From Tolypothrix campylonemoides VB511288 (GTDB taxonomy: Bacteria; Cyanobacteriota; Cyanobacteriia; Cyanobacteriales; Nostocaceae): 33,467 nt of DNA. This document shows, one piece after another, positions 1-6,642 of this stretch. The translations under genes were made by a program, and so were the position numbers. Below the pieces are notes generated by a model. The model ran no database searches, was not told the DNA's origin, and saw nothing but the letters and a program-made list of their open reading frames with translations. The DNA lies in the NCBI GenBank assembly GCA_000828075.3, contig JXCB02000048.1, forward strand, positions 186,542 to 220,008, read 5' to 3'. The first letter of the stretch is position 1. Every line of letters begins with the position of its first letter.

Positions 1-1
1 G

Positions 2-963
2 CTCGGCGAGCAGCTGCTCGGGGTGCTGCACCGCTGCGACGTCGGTCACCAGCCCGAGGAACAACCAGCCGCGGTAGGACATCGTCGTCAGGTTGAAGGC
101 GGTGCCGGCCAGCGGGCCGAGTGGGTAGTTCGCCTCCATGAACGCCCCACCGATGTAGAGGTCGAACGGCGCGGCACGCACGTTCGAGCACACGAAGTCG
201 ACCGAGCCCGCCAGGTGCTGCCCGGTGCGCACCAAGGCCACCGACGGCAGCATCGACGCGGCGTTCGCCGCGCCCTCGAGCGCGTCGATGACACGCTCGG
301 CCTTCACCCCGGCGAGCACCTCGTGCACACGGGCGAAGCGCTCCTCGACGGCGAGCTCGCCGGTCGGGACCAGGGTCTGGGTGGGGGAGAAGGCGTTGCC
401 CCCGACGGAGCGGTCATGGCGCGTGCTGACCGGCATCGAGACCCGCAGCTCGTCGACCGGTCGGCCCGCCAGCTCGTGCGCGCGCCCGGCCGCTGCGGCG
501 GCGCCGGTGATGAACAGGTCGTTGACGCTGCCACCCAACGCGTGCGCCGCGGTGCGCACGTCGTCGAGCGACAGCACGCCGGTGCCGAACCAGCGATCGA
601 GCGAGCGTTCCGTCCACAGCGGTGACCGGCGGGCACCCACGGTGACCTGGCGGGCGGTGGAGCGAGCGACCGCCCCGAGCTGCGCACCACGATCGGGCAG
701 GCCGGCGACGGCACCGCCGACACCCGCGACCAACCGGGCGGCGGCGCCGACCGAGGCGGCGGAGCGCGCCAGCAGACCGTCGTCGGCGTCGTCGGGGCCG
801 GCACCGTCCGCGTCGCCGTCGGCCGCCATCGGTTCGTCGGAGCGGGTGCCGCCGCGGTCGCGTCGCCGTGGCCGCACGGGCGGATGCAGCGGATCGGCGG
901 GGGAGCGCTCCACGTCCAGGAACTGCACCGAGAGCCGGATCCCTCCTTCACCGTCGGTGATCG
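2..963 (-). CDS. Wax ester synthase/diacylglycerol acyltransferase (WS/DGAT), C-terminal part, actinobacterial type
   Basis: Wax ester synthases/DGATs transfer an acyl group from acyl-CoA to fatty alcohols or diacylglycerol, making storage lipids. Reading the minus strand in the frame whose codons end at position 2 gives one open frame across the whole GC-rich block. It contains ITDGEGGIRL just after the junction, SVNDLFITGAAAA, VSMPVSTR, and near the window edge the C-terminal family block SNVRAAPFDLYIGG...YPLGPLAG...LTTMSYRGWLFLGLVTD. This order matches the WS/DGAT C-terminal domain. The catalytic HHxxxDG motif should lie just before ITDG but is missing, because the GC-rich DNA stops there (about 961-966). 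The stop codon lies beyond the left edge, so both ends are partial. Composition and codon use are typical of Actinobacteria and unlike everything to the right. The longer ORFs in other frames here are shadows caused by high GC. Confidence 0.82.
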
Positions 964-985
964 AGTAGTCATGACAGTGGTAAAT
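955..985. other. Abrupt composition break: chimeric junction
   Basis: DNA left of about 961-966 is very GC-rich actinobacterial-type coding sequence. DNA right of it is AT-rich with cyanobacterial genes. Coding frames on both sides are cut: the acyltransferase loses its N-terminus here and the next plus-strand frame loses its start. No inverted repeat, integrase, attachment site or tRNA is visible at the break. An assembly or library chimera explains it best; the exact base cannot be fixed by eye. Confidence 0.8.
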
Positions 986-1239
986 CTAAAGCCACTGCTG
1001 TTACTAAAACTAAGCAATCAAAGACTGATTTTGAAGGTAGTTTTCATTTTAATGTACAGCTTGATGAGTCAGCTAAAAACTCAATTTTGAATTTGTATCA
1101 AAAGGGCTATCAACTTGATGAGATTGTAAAAGCTGTCTTTAATTTATCGCGCCATGATGGTAGATCGTATAAGAAATTTAGAAACGTTGTTGAGGAATTT
1201 TTAAATAGTTTCCAAGGAGGTGAGGGAGATGATATTTGA
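964..1239 (+). CDS. 5'-truncated hypothetical protein
   Basis: Open frame ending at TGA 1237-1239, about 90 residues, with no start because its 5' part is replaced by the foreign sequence at the junction. The visible part has a Lys/Thr-rich stretch (GKSKATAVTKTKQSK), then FHFNVQLDESAKNSILNLYQ and a charged helical end (GRSYKKFRNVVEEFLNSF). Its last codons overlap the start of the RusA-like gene by 11 bases, so the two are probably cotranscribed and translationally coupled. I do not recognise the family. Confidence 0.6.
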   Translation, partial: SSHDSGKSKATAVTKTKQSKTDFEGSFHFNVQLDESAKNSILNLYQKGYQLDEIVKAVFNLSRHDGRSYKKFRNVVEEFLNSFQGGEGDDI

Positions 1240-1687
1240 ACTAAGTATGCCTCTACCCCCTAGTATGAACGAAATTATTAACCAGGCACGGTCGGGTTGG
1301 CAAGCGAGCGCTGAGCTTAAAAAATACTGGACAAACTTAATTGCTGAATTTGTCCGAGAATGTGGATTTTGTTTAGATGGTGCAGTTTGGATTGAATTTC
1401 ATTGGTATCTGAAAAACTTTGGACGAGATAGCGATAATGTAGCTGCTGCTGCCAAATTTATTATGGATGGATTGGTTACAGGACGAGCAATCCGTAACGA
1501 TAACTTGACAGTTATCCAATCACCTATTGTCCATTACTATCATCGTAGTAGTGGTGATGATGGCGTGCTGTTGAGACTTTCACAATCACCTGATTTTTTG
1601 CTAGATAATTTTATTGAATCTAACCAGTTTTCCAGGAATAGCTTAGAAAAATACATTTCAAAGATTACATATCTAATGTCAGTTTAG
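1229..1687 (+). CDS. RusA-like crossover junction endodeoxyribonuclease
   Basis: RusA-family enzymes cut Holliday junctions as dimers and occur widely on phages and plasmids. The 152-residue protein has the family pattern: an N-terminal PLPPSMNE (substrate loop), a conserved W..K region, then NFGRDSDNVAAAAKFIMDGLVTGRAIRND with the acidic metal-binding residues (D..DN...K...D.L....I..D), and a final β-strand before LLRLS. Its length is slightly above the roughly 120-residue phage RusA because of a C-terminal tail. I chose ATG 1229 because AAGGAGG at 1214-1220 lies 8 bases upstream; a GTG at 1220 would sit inside that ribosome site. It follows the truncated CDS with overlap and precedes a small ATPase. 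It probably resolves recombination or replication intermediates of the plasmid. Confidence 0.85.
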   Translation: MIFELSMPLPPSMNEIINQARSGWQASAELKKYWTNLIAEFVRECGFCLDGAVWIEFHWYLKNFGRDSDNVAAAAKFIMDGLVTGRAIRNDNLTVIQSPIVHYYHRSSGDDGVLLRLSQSPDFLLDNFIESNQFSRNSLEKYISKITYLMSV

Positions 1688-1721
1688 TTAATAGATATAG
1701 TTGATTTAAGGAATGACGGTT

Positions 1722-2201
1722 ATGTTGCGTTTTAATGACTACAGTCGGTTGATTGAGAAGATAAATGCAGGCAAGAATATTCACCTGTGGGGTAAGCAGG
1801 GTATTGGTAAAACTTTTACTGTCAGAAACTGCTTGCTCAAAGACATTAACCTAGAGTCTGTTTATCTTAACCTTGAATACCCTTTTAGCGTGGATAATTT
1901 ATTTGATGTTATTCCTATTAGTCTAGGTATGTATTACCAGCAGGATTGGCGAAATATTGTCAGTCAATTATCGGATAGTTTTCAGAAGTTGCTAGTGATA
2001 GATAACTTTGATAGGTTGCACTGTGTCAGCGAGACTTTTCGTAATGATTTATTCCAATTGCAACAGTTAGCTCAAATCGAAAATTTATCTTTATTATTAA
2101 TATCTCGGATGCCACTAGGATATTTCCATTTTCCAAGTTTTACTAACTGTTTTGAAGAATTGGAGTTAAACGAAACTAATACTTGGACTTTTGGACAGTA
2201 A
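1722..2201 (+). CDS. Small P-loop ATPase (AAA/STAND-like)
   Basis: Protein of 159 residues with a clear Walker A (GKQGIGKT), a Walker B-like strand (KLLVIDNFDR) and a sensor-1-like strand (LSLLLISRMP), so it binds and probably hydrolyses ATP. It has only the nucleotide-binding core and no recognisable partner domain, which is short for AAA+ or STAND proteins. ATG 1722 is preferred over ATG 1713 because AAGGA at 1708-1712 is 9 bases before 1722 and almost touches 1713. It lies 34 bases after the RusA-like gene, probably in the same transcript. The role is unknown; a DNA-processing helper is possible from context only. Confidence 0.7.
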   Translation: MLRFNDYSRLIEKINAGKNIHLWGKQGIGKTFTVRNCLLKDINLESVYLNLEYPFSVDNLFDVIPISLGMYYQQDWRNIVSQLSDSFQKLLVIDNFDRLHCVSETFRNDLFQLQQLAQIENLSLLLISRMPLGYFHFPSFTNCFEELELNETNTWTFGQ

Positions 2202-2214
2202 ACATACGGGTTTT

Positions 2215-2635
2215 GTAAGAATTCAGAAGTCAGAACTCAGGAGTCAGAAGAAATGAGACAACCAGCCAAGACATTTCAAAATTTGATAGTTTGGCAAAAA
2301 GCACATCAATTTGTTTTGTTAGTATATCAATTTACCGGTCATTTCCCTAAATCGTAAACATATGGACTAACTTCCAGAGTTGAACGGACAGCAATTTCTA
2401 TTCCAGCAAACATAGCAGCTATGTTTTAAGAAAAAGGGAGCAGCAGCCTATTGTACGTTTTTTAAATATTGCACAAGGTTCTTTGGAAGAATGTCGTTAC
2501 TATCTAATTCTTTCAAATGACCTTGAATACGGTGATATATCAGGATTAATGCCTCAACTAGAGGAAGTTAGTAGGCTACTAACAAGCTATGCCAATTCCA
2601 TTCTGAATTCTGACTCCTGACTCCTGAATTCTTAC
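2215..2635. repeat. Inverted-repeat element enclosing a decayed four-helix-bundle gene
   Basis: The arms 2215-2249 and 2601-2635 are both 35 bases and are reverse complements at 30 of 35 positions, each made of the words TCAGGAGTCAG and GAATTCAG. They bracket one decayed gene (2253-2620). Related arms without a gene occur at 4178-4357 and 14232-14424. No clear target duplication is visible. Confidence 0.65.
2253..2620 (+). pseudogene. Four-helix-bundle protein (S23/IVP family) pseudogene
   Basis: Conceptual translation starts MRQPAKTFQNLIVWQKAHQF and continues with LVYQFTGHFPKS, then TYGLTSRVERTAISIPANIAAM, then FLNIAQGSLEECRYYLILSNDL and MPQLEEVSRLLTSYANS. This is the pattern of the 23S rRNA intervening-sequence / four-helix-bundle family of about 120 residues. 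In-frame stops after FPKS and after AAM, plus at least one frameshift in the middle, break it. The gene is flanked by 35-base inverted repeats. The family has no established enzymatic role; related proteins are found in 23S rRNA insertions and next to diversity-generating retroelements. Confidence 0.75.
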
Positions 2636-2849
2636 TAAGCAGGTTCGATGCCTGCTATTGTTCCTGGGTAAGACTTTATAAAGGCTGAACTCGAACATCA
2701 GATGGGTGGTTTCAATATACTGAGTGCCATTAATGCTGAAAGAAGTAGAGTAGTAAGTCTTTTTAGACAAGTCTATACCCTAATCCCCAAATATTTGCCG
2801 GGGTTGCTGTTAGTAACTGGCAATAGAAATTCACAAAGAAGGGGAAATT
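2636..2849. other. Intergenic region before the 441-residue protein
   Basis: No supported gene. It holds a GCAGG-TTCGATG-CCTGC hairpin (2639-2655) that looks like an isolated tRNA T-arm, a CCCC/GGGG hairpin near 2785-2803, and the ribosome site AAGAAGGGG (2837-2845) of the following gene. Confidence 0.4.
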
Positions 2850-4175
2850 ATGCTGAATAGATTCAAAGCACAGGTTGTAAATTCACTTATAGAAGCTAAT
2901 TCTGCAATAGGAATGACTTCATTACTATTGATGATTGCTTCAGTTAGTATAGCTCTGCCAATGGCAGTAGGGTTAAGTTTTCTGGCAGATGCTGGGTTAC
3001 AGGTTGGTAACAAATCTTTGTACCAAAAGGCTGCTTCAGCTTCAGCTGCAACTGGCTTACTTGGTTTGGCTGGATCGACTGGCGCAATTCTAACTGGTGG
3101 ATTATTGTCAACTTGTGTACTGGATGAAGAGGAGGGAGATGAACAAGCTTCGACTACTACTTCTACCAGTCAATTGGAAGAAGAGGTAGTTGAGATATCT
3201 AAATCCGCGTTTGTGCCTGAAACTCGACCAAAGCAAATCTTTACCTATTATGTCACTAGCATGGATGGTCATCCTAATCTATATGGCTTGGACATAGCTA
3301 GGACACAACCTAATGTTTTAGAACCTGGGAAATTTGAAATTATTTACCATCGACTAACTGACTATCAATTCCAGCGATTGTCTGTCTTGTTTGAGGTGAA
3401 ATATCCACAAGATAAAAATTTGGTAGGTAAATATTTTAATTCGCGTTTATCTAACCCTGGTGATGCGATTAAAGAATATTTACGCCTTCATTACAAGTAC
3501 ATTGAAGTGAAATCTAGCGGGCAATTTAGAAATACCTGTTTGGACTCATGCAAAGGCTGTGCTAACCTTCACGGTGAACATAAAATTGTTTGCGGTATCT
3601 ATCCCTATGGATGGGAAGGTTTAGACTGCCCTGATAAAAAGTTGCTGGATGGCATAGTTTTGCGGCAGTTTGAAGATACTCGCGTTCTTGATAACCTTAA
3701 CCAAGGTTTGAATGATGCCGAAGTTATCAAAATTGACGATTCTATTGTCGTTCATGACCGTTATTTTGATATCAGCTACCGCTTTGATTTTGATGGTAAT
3801 AGGTTCTTTTGGTCAGATAATTTATCTGAATTGGGTAAAGACGCAGCTTTGGTTGATTATGTCAATTATTTCAAAAACCGGAAAGTAGTTGACAAGGATT
3901 TCTCTACTCCTGAAAAGATTAGAGAACTAAACAAGGGATTGCGGTGTGCCGACGTGCGCGTACAAGGTGACAAGATAGTTGTTTATCACATTACCACTCG
4001 TACTTGTTACTATTTCAAGTTCAACGGTCAATCAGATGGACTGTTTAACTCTTTTTGTCCGCGTGAGTTAGAAAACAACTACAATCTTGTTTCGCTTGTT
4101 GACTATTTACGGTCTAAGAAGAGTTTTGACGCTTTAGGTCATAGACATCCAGAATCTGAAAAGTTTTCAGCTTAA
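2850..4175 (+). CDS. Membrane-anchored protein with Cys cluster and duplicated C-terminal module, function unknown
   Basis: 441 residues; not a family I recognise. Two hydrophobic segments (about 20-42 and 63-90) suggest an N-terminal membrane hairpin. An acidic Ser/Thr-rich linker (92-118) follows, then a soluble region. Five cysteines at 230, 234, 237, 248 and 260 (CLDSCKGC...VCGI...LDCPD) could bind a metal. The C-terminus holds two similar modules of about 65 residues: 280-345 (LNQGLNDAEVIKIDDSIVVHD...) and 358-424 (LNKGLRCADVRVQGDKIVVYH...), each ending in a VDYxxxxK(N/S)RK-like segment. This points to internal duplication. A good ribosome site (AGAAGGGG) precedes ATG 2850. It stands alone between two inverted-repeat elements. 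A cell-envelope role is inferred from topology only. Confidence 0.6.
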   Translation: MLNRFKAQVVNSLIEANSAIGMTSLLLMIASVSIALPMAVGLSFLADAGLQVGNKSLYQKAASASAATGLLGLAGSTGAILTGGLLSTCVLDEEEGDEQASTTTSTSQLEEEVVEISKSAFVPETRPKQIFTYYVTSMDGHPNLYGLDIARTQPNVLEPGKFEIIYHRLTDYQFQRLSVLFEVKYPQDKNLVGKYFNSRLSNPGDAIKEYLRLHYKYIEVKSSGQFRNTCLDSCKGCANLHGEHKIVCGIYPYGWEGLDCPDKKLLDGIVLRQFEDTRVLDNLNQGLNDAEVIKIDDSIVVHDRYFDISYRFDFDGNRFFWSDNLSELGKDAALVDYVNYFKNRKVVDKDFSTPEKIRELNKGLRCADVRVQGDKIVVYHITTRTCYYFKFNGQSDGLFNSFCPRELENNYNLVSLVDYLRSKKSFDALGHRHPESEKFSA

Positions 4176-4177
4176 CA

Positions 4178-4357
4178 AGAAAGAACTCAGGAGTCAGGAG
4201 CCAGAATTCAGAATTGAATTCTGTGCGAAGCCGCGGATGAGTAAAGGGGTTTAAGTCCCCCACTAAATCAAAGATTTAGTGGTCTACAATTAGTGGCGGG
4301 TCTGAATCCCCCACTAATTGATTCTGACTCCTGAATTCTGACTTCTGGGTTCTTCTT
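4178..4357. repeat. Gene-free inverted-repeat (MITE-like) element, copy 1
   Basis: Imperfect terminal inverted repeats 4178-4214 and 4321-4357 (28 of 37 matching) use the same TCAGGAGTCAG / GAATTCAG words as the arms around the four-helix-bundle pseudogene. The interior has hairpins: CCACTAAATC with GATTTAGTGG, and CAATTAGTGG with CCACTAATTG. The core at about 4209-4252 (CAGAATTGAATTCTGTGCGA then GCGGATGAGTAAAGGGGTTT) is shared with the second copy near 14287-14332. Confidence 0.6.
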
Positions 4358-4392
4358 CAATTAATTCCCACTCCTTATATTACTTGGGTTGA

Positions 4393-4446
4393 CGAATTGG
4401 CACTCAGTACGGGGGAATTTTCCCCCAGTACTGGGTAGTCAATTCG
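4393..4446. promoter_or_regulatory. Large hairpin upstream of the Rho-N-like gene
   Basis: Nested inverted repeats: CGAATTG 4393-4399 pairs with CAATTCG 4440-4446, and CAGTACGGGGGA 4405-4416 pairs with TCCCCC-A-GTACTG 4421-4433 around an ATTT loop. It lies 41 bases before ATG 4488 and has no U-run, so an operator, leader structure or cruciform is more likely than a terminator. Confidence 0.45.
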
Positions 4447-4487
4447 AGACATATCTACCCAATTAAGCTATTAAGGAGTATCACATC

Positions 4488-5096
4488 ATGGCTGAACTAA
4501 TCGATTTTGCTTACGAGCTCTTGTTTGATGTTTACTTATTTGGTTTGATTTTTCTGTTTATTTGTTTGCTGTTTTATGCACCTAGTAATTCTCAAATCGA
4601 CAATTCTAAAACTTTTTTGGAAGAGTTGATTACCTCAGAGATTCCACAGCAGTTGATTACAGAAGAAGATAATAATTCCTCTGAGTTGTTGCCTGTGATT
4701 GATAATGTTGAGGACACTGATGTCGTGAGCCAGTCCGGTGCCGAGGCAACCTCGGTTGAGGCGACTGGTGTGCAAGTGTCCGGTGCTGAGTGCGAGCCAT
4801 TTACAGAATTAGAAAGTCAGTGCTTTGGTGGTGAGGAAACTTTGCTTATAGCAACTGCTTCACCACTAGAAATGGCGTCTGAACTACCAGTGATAGTAAC
4901 TATCGATGAGCAACAGCAACGGAAGCAAAACTTGATGAACCTAAGTACGAGAAAATTACAGCGTTTTTGCTCCAAAGCTTCAATCCCAGGCTACTCTGCC
5001 TATTTAAAGCGAGGCAAGGAAGCGTTGGTTGATTTTCTTTTAGGTTTGTCGATTGATAGCAGTCACATTGTTGAGTCTTTGCAAATAGGAAGCTAG
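4488..5096 (+). CDS. Membrane-anchored protein with Rho-N/SAP-like C-terminus
   Basis: 202 residues. A single hydrophobic segment at about 13-32 (VYLFGLIFLFICLLFYA) anchors the N-terminus. Residues 35-150 are acidic and low in complexity. The C-terminal 45 residues (NLSTRKLQRFCSKASIPGYSAYLKRGKEALVDFLLG) match the helix-extended-loop-helix pattern of Rho N-terminal and SAP domains, which usually bind nucleic acid. A membrane-tethered nucleic-acid-binding protein is thus plausible, perhaps tying plasmid DNA to the membrane, but that is inference. AGGAG sits about 9 bases before ATG 4488. It is monocistronic, between a large hairpin and a MITE. Confidence 0.6.
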   Translation: MAELIDFAYELLFDVYLFGLIFLFICLLFYAPSNSQIDNSKTFLEELITSEIPQQLITEEDNNSSELLPVIDNVEDTDVVSQSGAEATSVEATGVQVSGAECEPFTELESQCFGGEETLLIATASPLEMASELPVIVTIDEQQQRKQNLMNLSTRKLQRFCSKASIPGYSAYLKRGKEALVDFLLGLSIDSSHIVESLQIGS

Positions 5097-5154
5097 TTGC
5101 TTGATTACCCCGGCGATATCAGGGGATTGAGCTAGGAGGATTTTTTTAGTTCGG

Positions 5155-5432
5155 ACTGTACGTTCGCTCATTTTTACCCACAAGATTTAATTAAGCCTTA
5201 CAGGGGTTGGAATTCAGGCTGTGGAATCGATTCAGGCATTTTTAGTCCCATAGGAGGTTTTGGTCATTTTATGATTTCTCCTATGCCTACGCCTTAAATA
5301 ATCGCCTCTCTTAGCCTTTTGGAATGGTCACAAATTTTACATAAAAATACCGATTCACGTAAAAATTCCCTTTTTCCTTTTATATTAAGGCTTTAATTCC
5401 CCTTCGGCTCTCAAAATAAGCGAACGTACAGT
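5155..5432. mobile_element. 278-bp MITE with perfect 14-bp terminal inverted repeats
   Basis: ACTGTACGTTCGCT at 5155-5168 and its exact reverse complement AGCGAACGTACAGT at 5419-5432 bound the element. Both ends are flanked by TCGG (5151-5154 and 5433-5436), a 4-base target-site duplication. There is no coding capacity for a transposase, so it is a non-autonomous element. The intact repeats and duplication suggest fairly recent movement. Confidence 0.75.
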
Positions 5433-5466
5433 TCGGACGATGATTCCTGCAGCACTGCTACATCAC

Positions 5467-5500
5467 AAAAAACCACCCCTTTGGGATGGGATGGTTTTTT
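5467..5500 (-). terminator. Intrinsic terminator (bidirectional)
   Basis: AAAAAACCACCCC pairs with GGGATGGTTTTTT around a short loop, giving a stem with an A-run on one side and a T-run on the other. It lies 25 bases past the stop of the minus-strand helix-turn-helix gene and would terminate it. Confidence 0.7.
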
Positions 5501-5524
5501 GCTCTATAAATTTTGTCTTATTTA

Positions 5525-5977
5525 TTAGGGCTGGGTTGCTAAAATGCGTTCTATGCTTCTTGGCGATAGTGTTGGCAATCCCCTCCGGGCGGCTTCTTCA
5601 GCTACTTGCATATGGTGATGGTGCTTTGAACGACTGGGTTTTCGGTTCTTGCTCCACTCGCTAATTTCGACGATTTTGCTCGCCTCTGTACTTTTGCACT
5701 TCTTAGGTCTGCCTACGTTTACACCTAATACCTCATTAGCCTTTGCAATCGCCGAATCCCAGGTTTCTGGTGTGATGGTACTTGATGTCCATCTTTTCTT
5801 CCACTTTGCTATTGATTTTTCGGTTACACCAATCTCTTCCGCTATGGCTAAGTATTTTTTGCCTTCGTCTAGTCCTAGCAGAATTTTCGCTCTTTTACTA
5901 ACTTCATTGTTGCTGGTTGCTGCTATCTGCTCTAGTACTTGTTTTTCAATAGAATTTAATATCTGAAGACGAGGCAT
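5525..5977 (-). CDS. Helix-turn-helix protein, IS630 orfA-like
   Basis: 150 residues. The N-terminal half carries RAKILLGLDEGKKYLAIAEE and IGVTEKSIAKWKKRW, a homeodomain-like helix-turn-helix as in the N-terminal part of IS630-family transposases. A basic segment (NVGRPKKCKS) and a second helical stretch ending LPTLSPRSIERILATQP follow, which resembles the second helix-turn-helix of those transposases. No DDE catalytic ORF is next to it, so it is either a lone orfA remnant or a domesticated DNA-binding protein. GAGGGG about 10 bases before ATG 5977 supports the start. A terminator follows its stop. Confidence 0.65.
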   Translation of the reverse strand: MPRLQILNSIEKQVLEQIAATSNNEVSKRAKILLGLDEGKKYLAIAEEIGVTEKSIAKWKKRWTSSTITPETWDSAIAKANEVLGVNVGRPKKCKSTEASKIVEISEWSKNRKPSRSKHHHHMQVAEEAARRGLPTLSPRSIERILATQP

Positions 5978-6069
5978 CTAAAATTTACCCCTCTTTACTG
6001 TACAATTTTGCCAAATGGAATGAAGCCTGCTATACTTTGTTGTGGCGTCCATATTTTCTAAAAATTCAT

Positions 6070-6098
6070 TTAAAGCCCTGCTCGTAACAGGGCTTTAA
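6070..6098. terminator. Strong hairpin, possible terminator
   Basis: TTAAAGCCCTG and CAGGGCTTTAA form a perfect 11-bp stem with the loop CTCGTAA. Six A's follow on the plus strand (6101-6106), so in the minus direction a T-run precedes rather than follows the stem; the terminator direction is unclear. Confidence 0.4.
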
Positions 6099-6347
6099 GG
6101 AAAAAACAACTCCACCTGTTATTAGTACAGGACGGAACTTTGTTTTGTCGATTTAATCACTTATGACCATCATATCATGATTACACCCAGCTTCACAAAT
6201 CTTTCTTTAGATAGATGTTTTTTTCCCGGATGCGAAGGCGTTACATATCTATTCAGTAGTATTAGGGAGAAACATTTCAAAAAAGCGATCGCCGTATTTG
6301 CTGATGGTGAATGCTCCACGAGTACTCCTGGAAAAGTCAACCCCCTT

Positions 6348-6378
6348 ACGAGTTAGCTAAGCTCGTGCATGTTTTTTT
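6348..6378 (+). terminator. Terminator-like hairpin with T-run, no CDS in front
   Basis: ACGAG (6348-6352) pairs with CTCGT (6362-6366) around the self-complementary TTAGCTAA, then GCATG and seven T. It is oriented to end transcripts coming from the left, where no coding sequence is visible. Confidence 0.4.
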
Positions 6379-6642
6379 CGCGCGTAAATGCCTTAGCTCT
6401 TAATGGGTTGATAATGAGACTTTTCTACATCAAAAAAATCCTGCTCAAAAAATTCCTTCGATAGTTTTCCTGGTAGGTAATTTTTTGTTATCTACAAAAC
6501 TTAACTTTTTTAATCATGTTGTTTTTGCTGATAGGTGGTAGAGCTAGAAGTTTTACTACCTGGGTGTTTTCTGTTTTTCGTGCTTCTGTTTTAAAGACTG
6601 AAATTTATCTTTTTCAGATTATTTGTAACCCGGTGTAGAAAT

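Larger units (their letters stand above)
5978..6642. other. Intergenic region upstream of the parB-like gene
   Basis: No supported CDS in 665 bases. Contents: a perfect 11-bp stem hairpin at 6070-6098 (TTAAAGCCCTG / CAGGGCTTTAA), one HIP1 site near 6286, a hairpin ACGAG/CTCGT at 6348-6366 followed by seven T (6372-6378) that looks like a plus-strand terminator with no gene in front of it, and an AT-rich leader before ATG 6643 with no evident ribosome site. A small RNA ending near 6378 is possible but unproven. Confidence 0.4.

Noticed and set aside
23-1017. Several long ORFs on both strands in the GC-rich left end (for example 225-968 plus and 304-1017 minus)
   Set aside because: They are Arg/Ala/Pro-rich shadows of the acyltransferase frame. 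Only the minus-strand frame ending at position 2 gives conserved family motifs.
2639-2655. tRNA-like T-arm GCAGG-TTCGATG-CCTGC
   Set aside because: No acceptor, D or anticodon arms can be matched upstream, which is repeat sequence, so it is not a tRNA gene. It might be a tRNA scrap but cannot be shown.
2579-2770. Minus-strand ORF of 63 codons
   Set aside because: It runs through the right arm of the inverted-repeat element and the decayed gene, with no ribosome site or recognisable protein.
5155-5432. MITE ends compared with ends of Tn7-like CRISPR-associated transposons (TGTACA...)
   Set aside because: Only a few end bases agree. The 4-base TCGG duplication fits ends starting at ACTG and not a 5-base duplication at TGTAC, and no tns or cas genes are nearby.
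5440-5966. Plus-strand ORFs opposite the helix-turn-helix gene
   Set aside because: They are antisense to the minus-strand gene, which has clear helix-turn-helix motifs, a ribosome site and a terminator.
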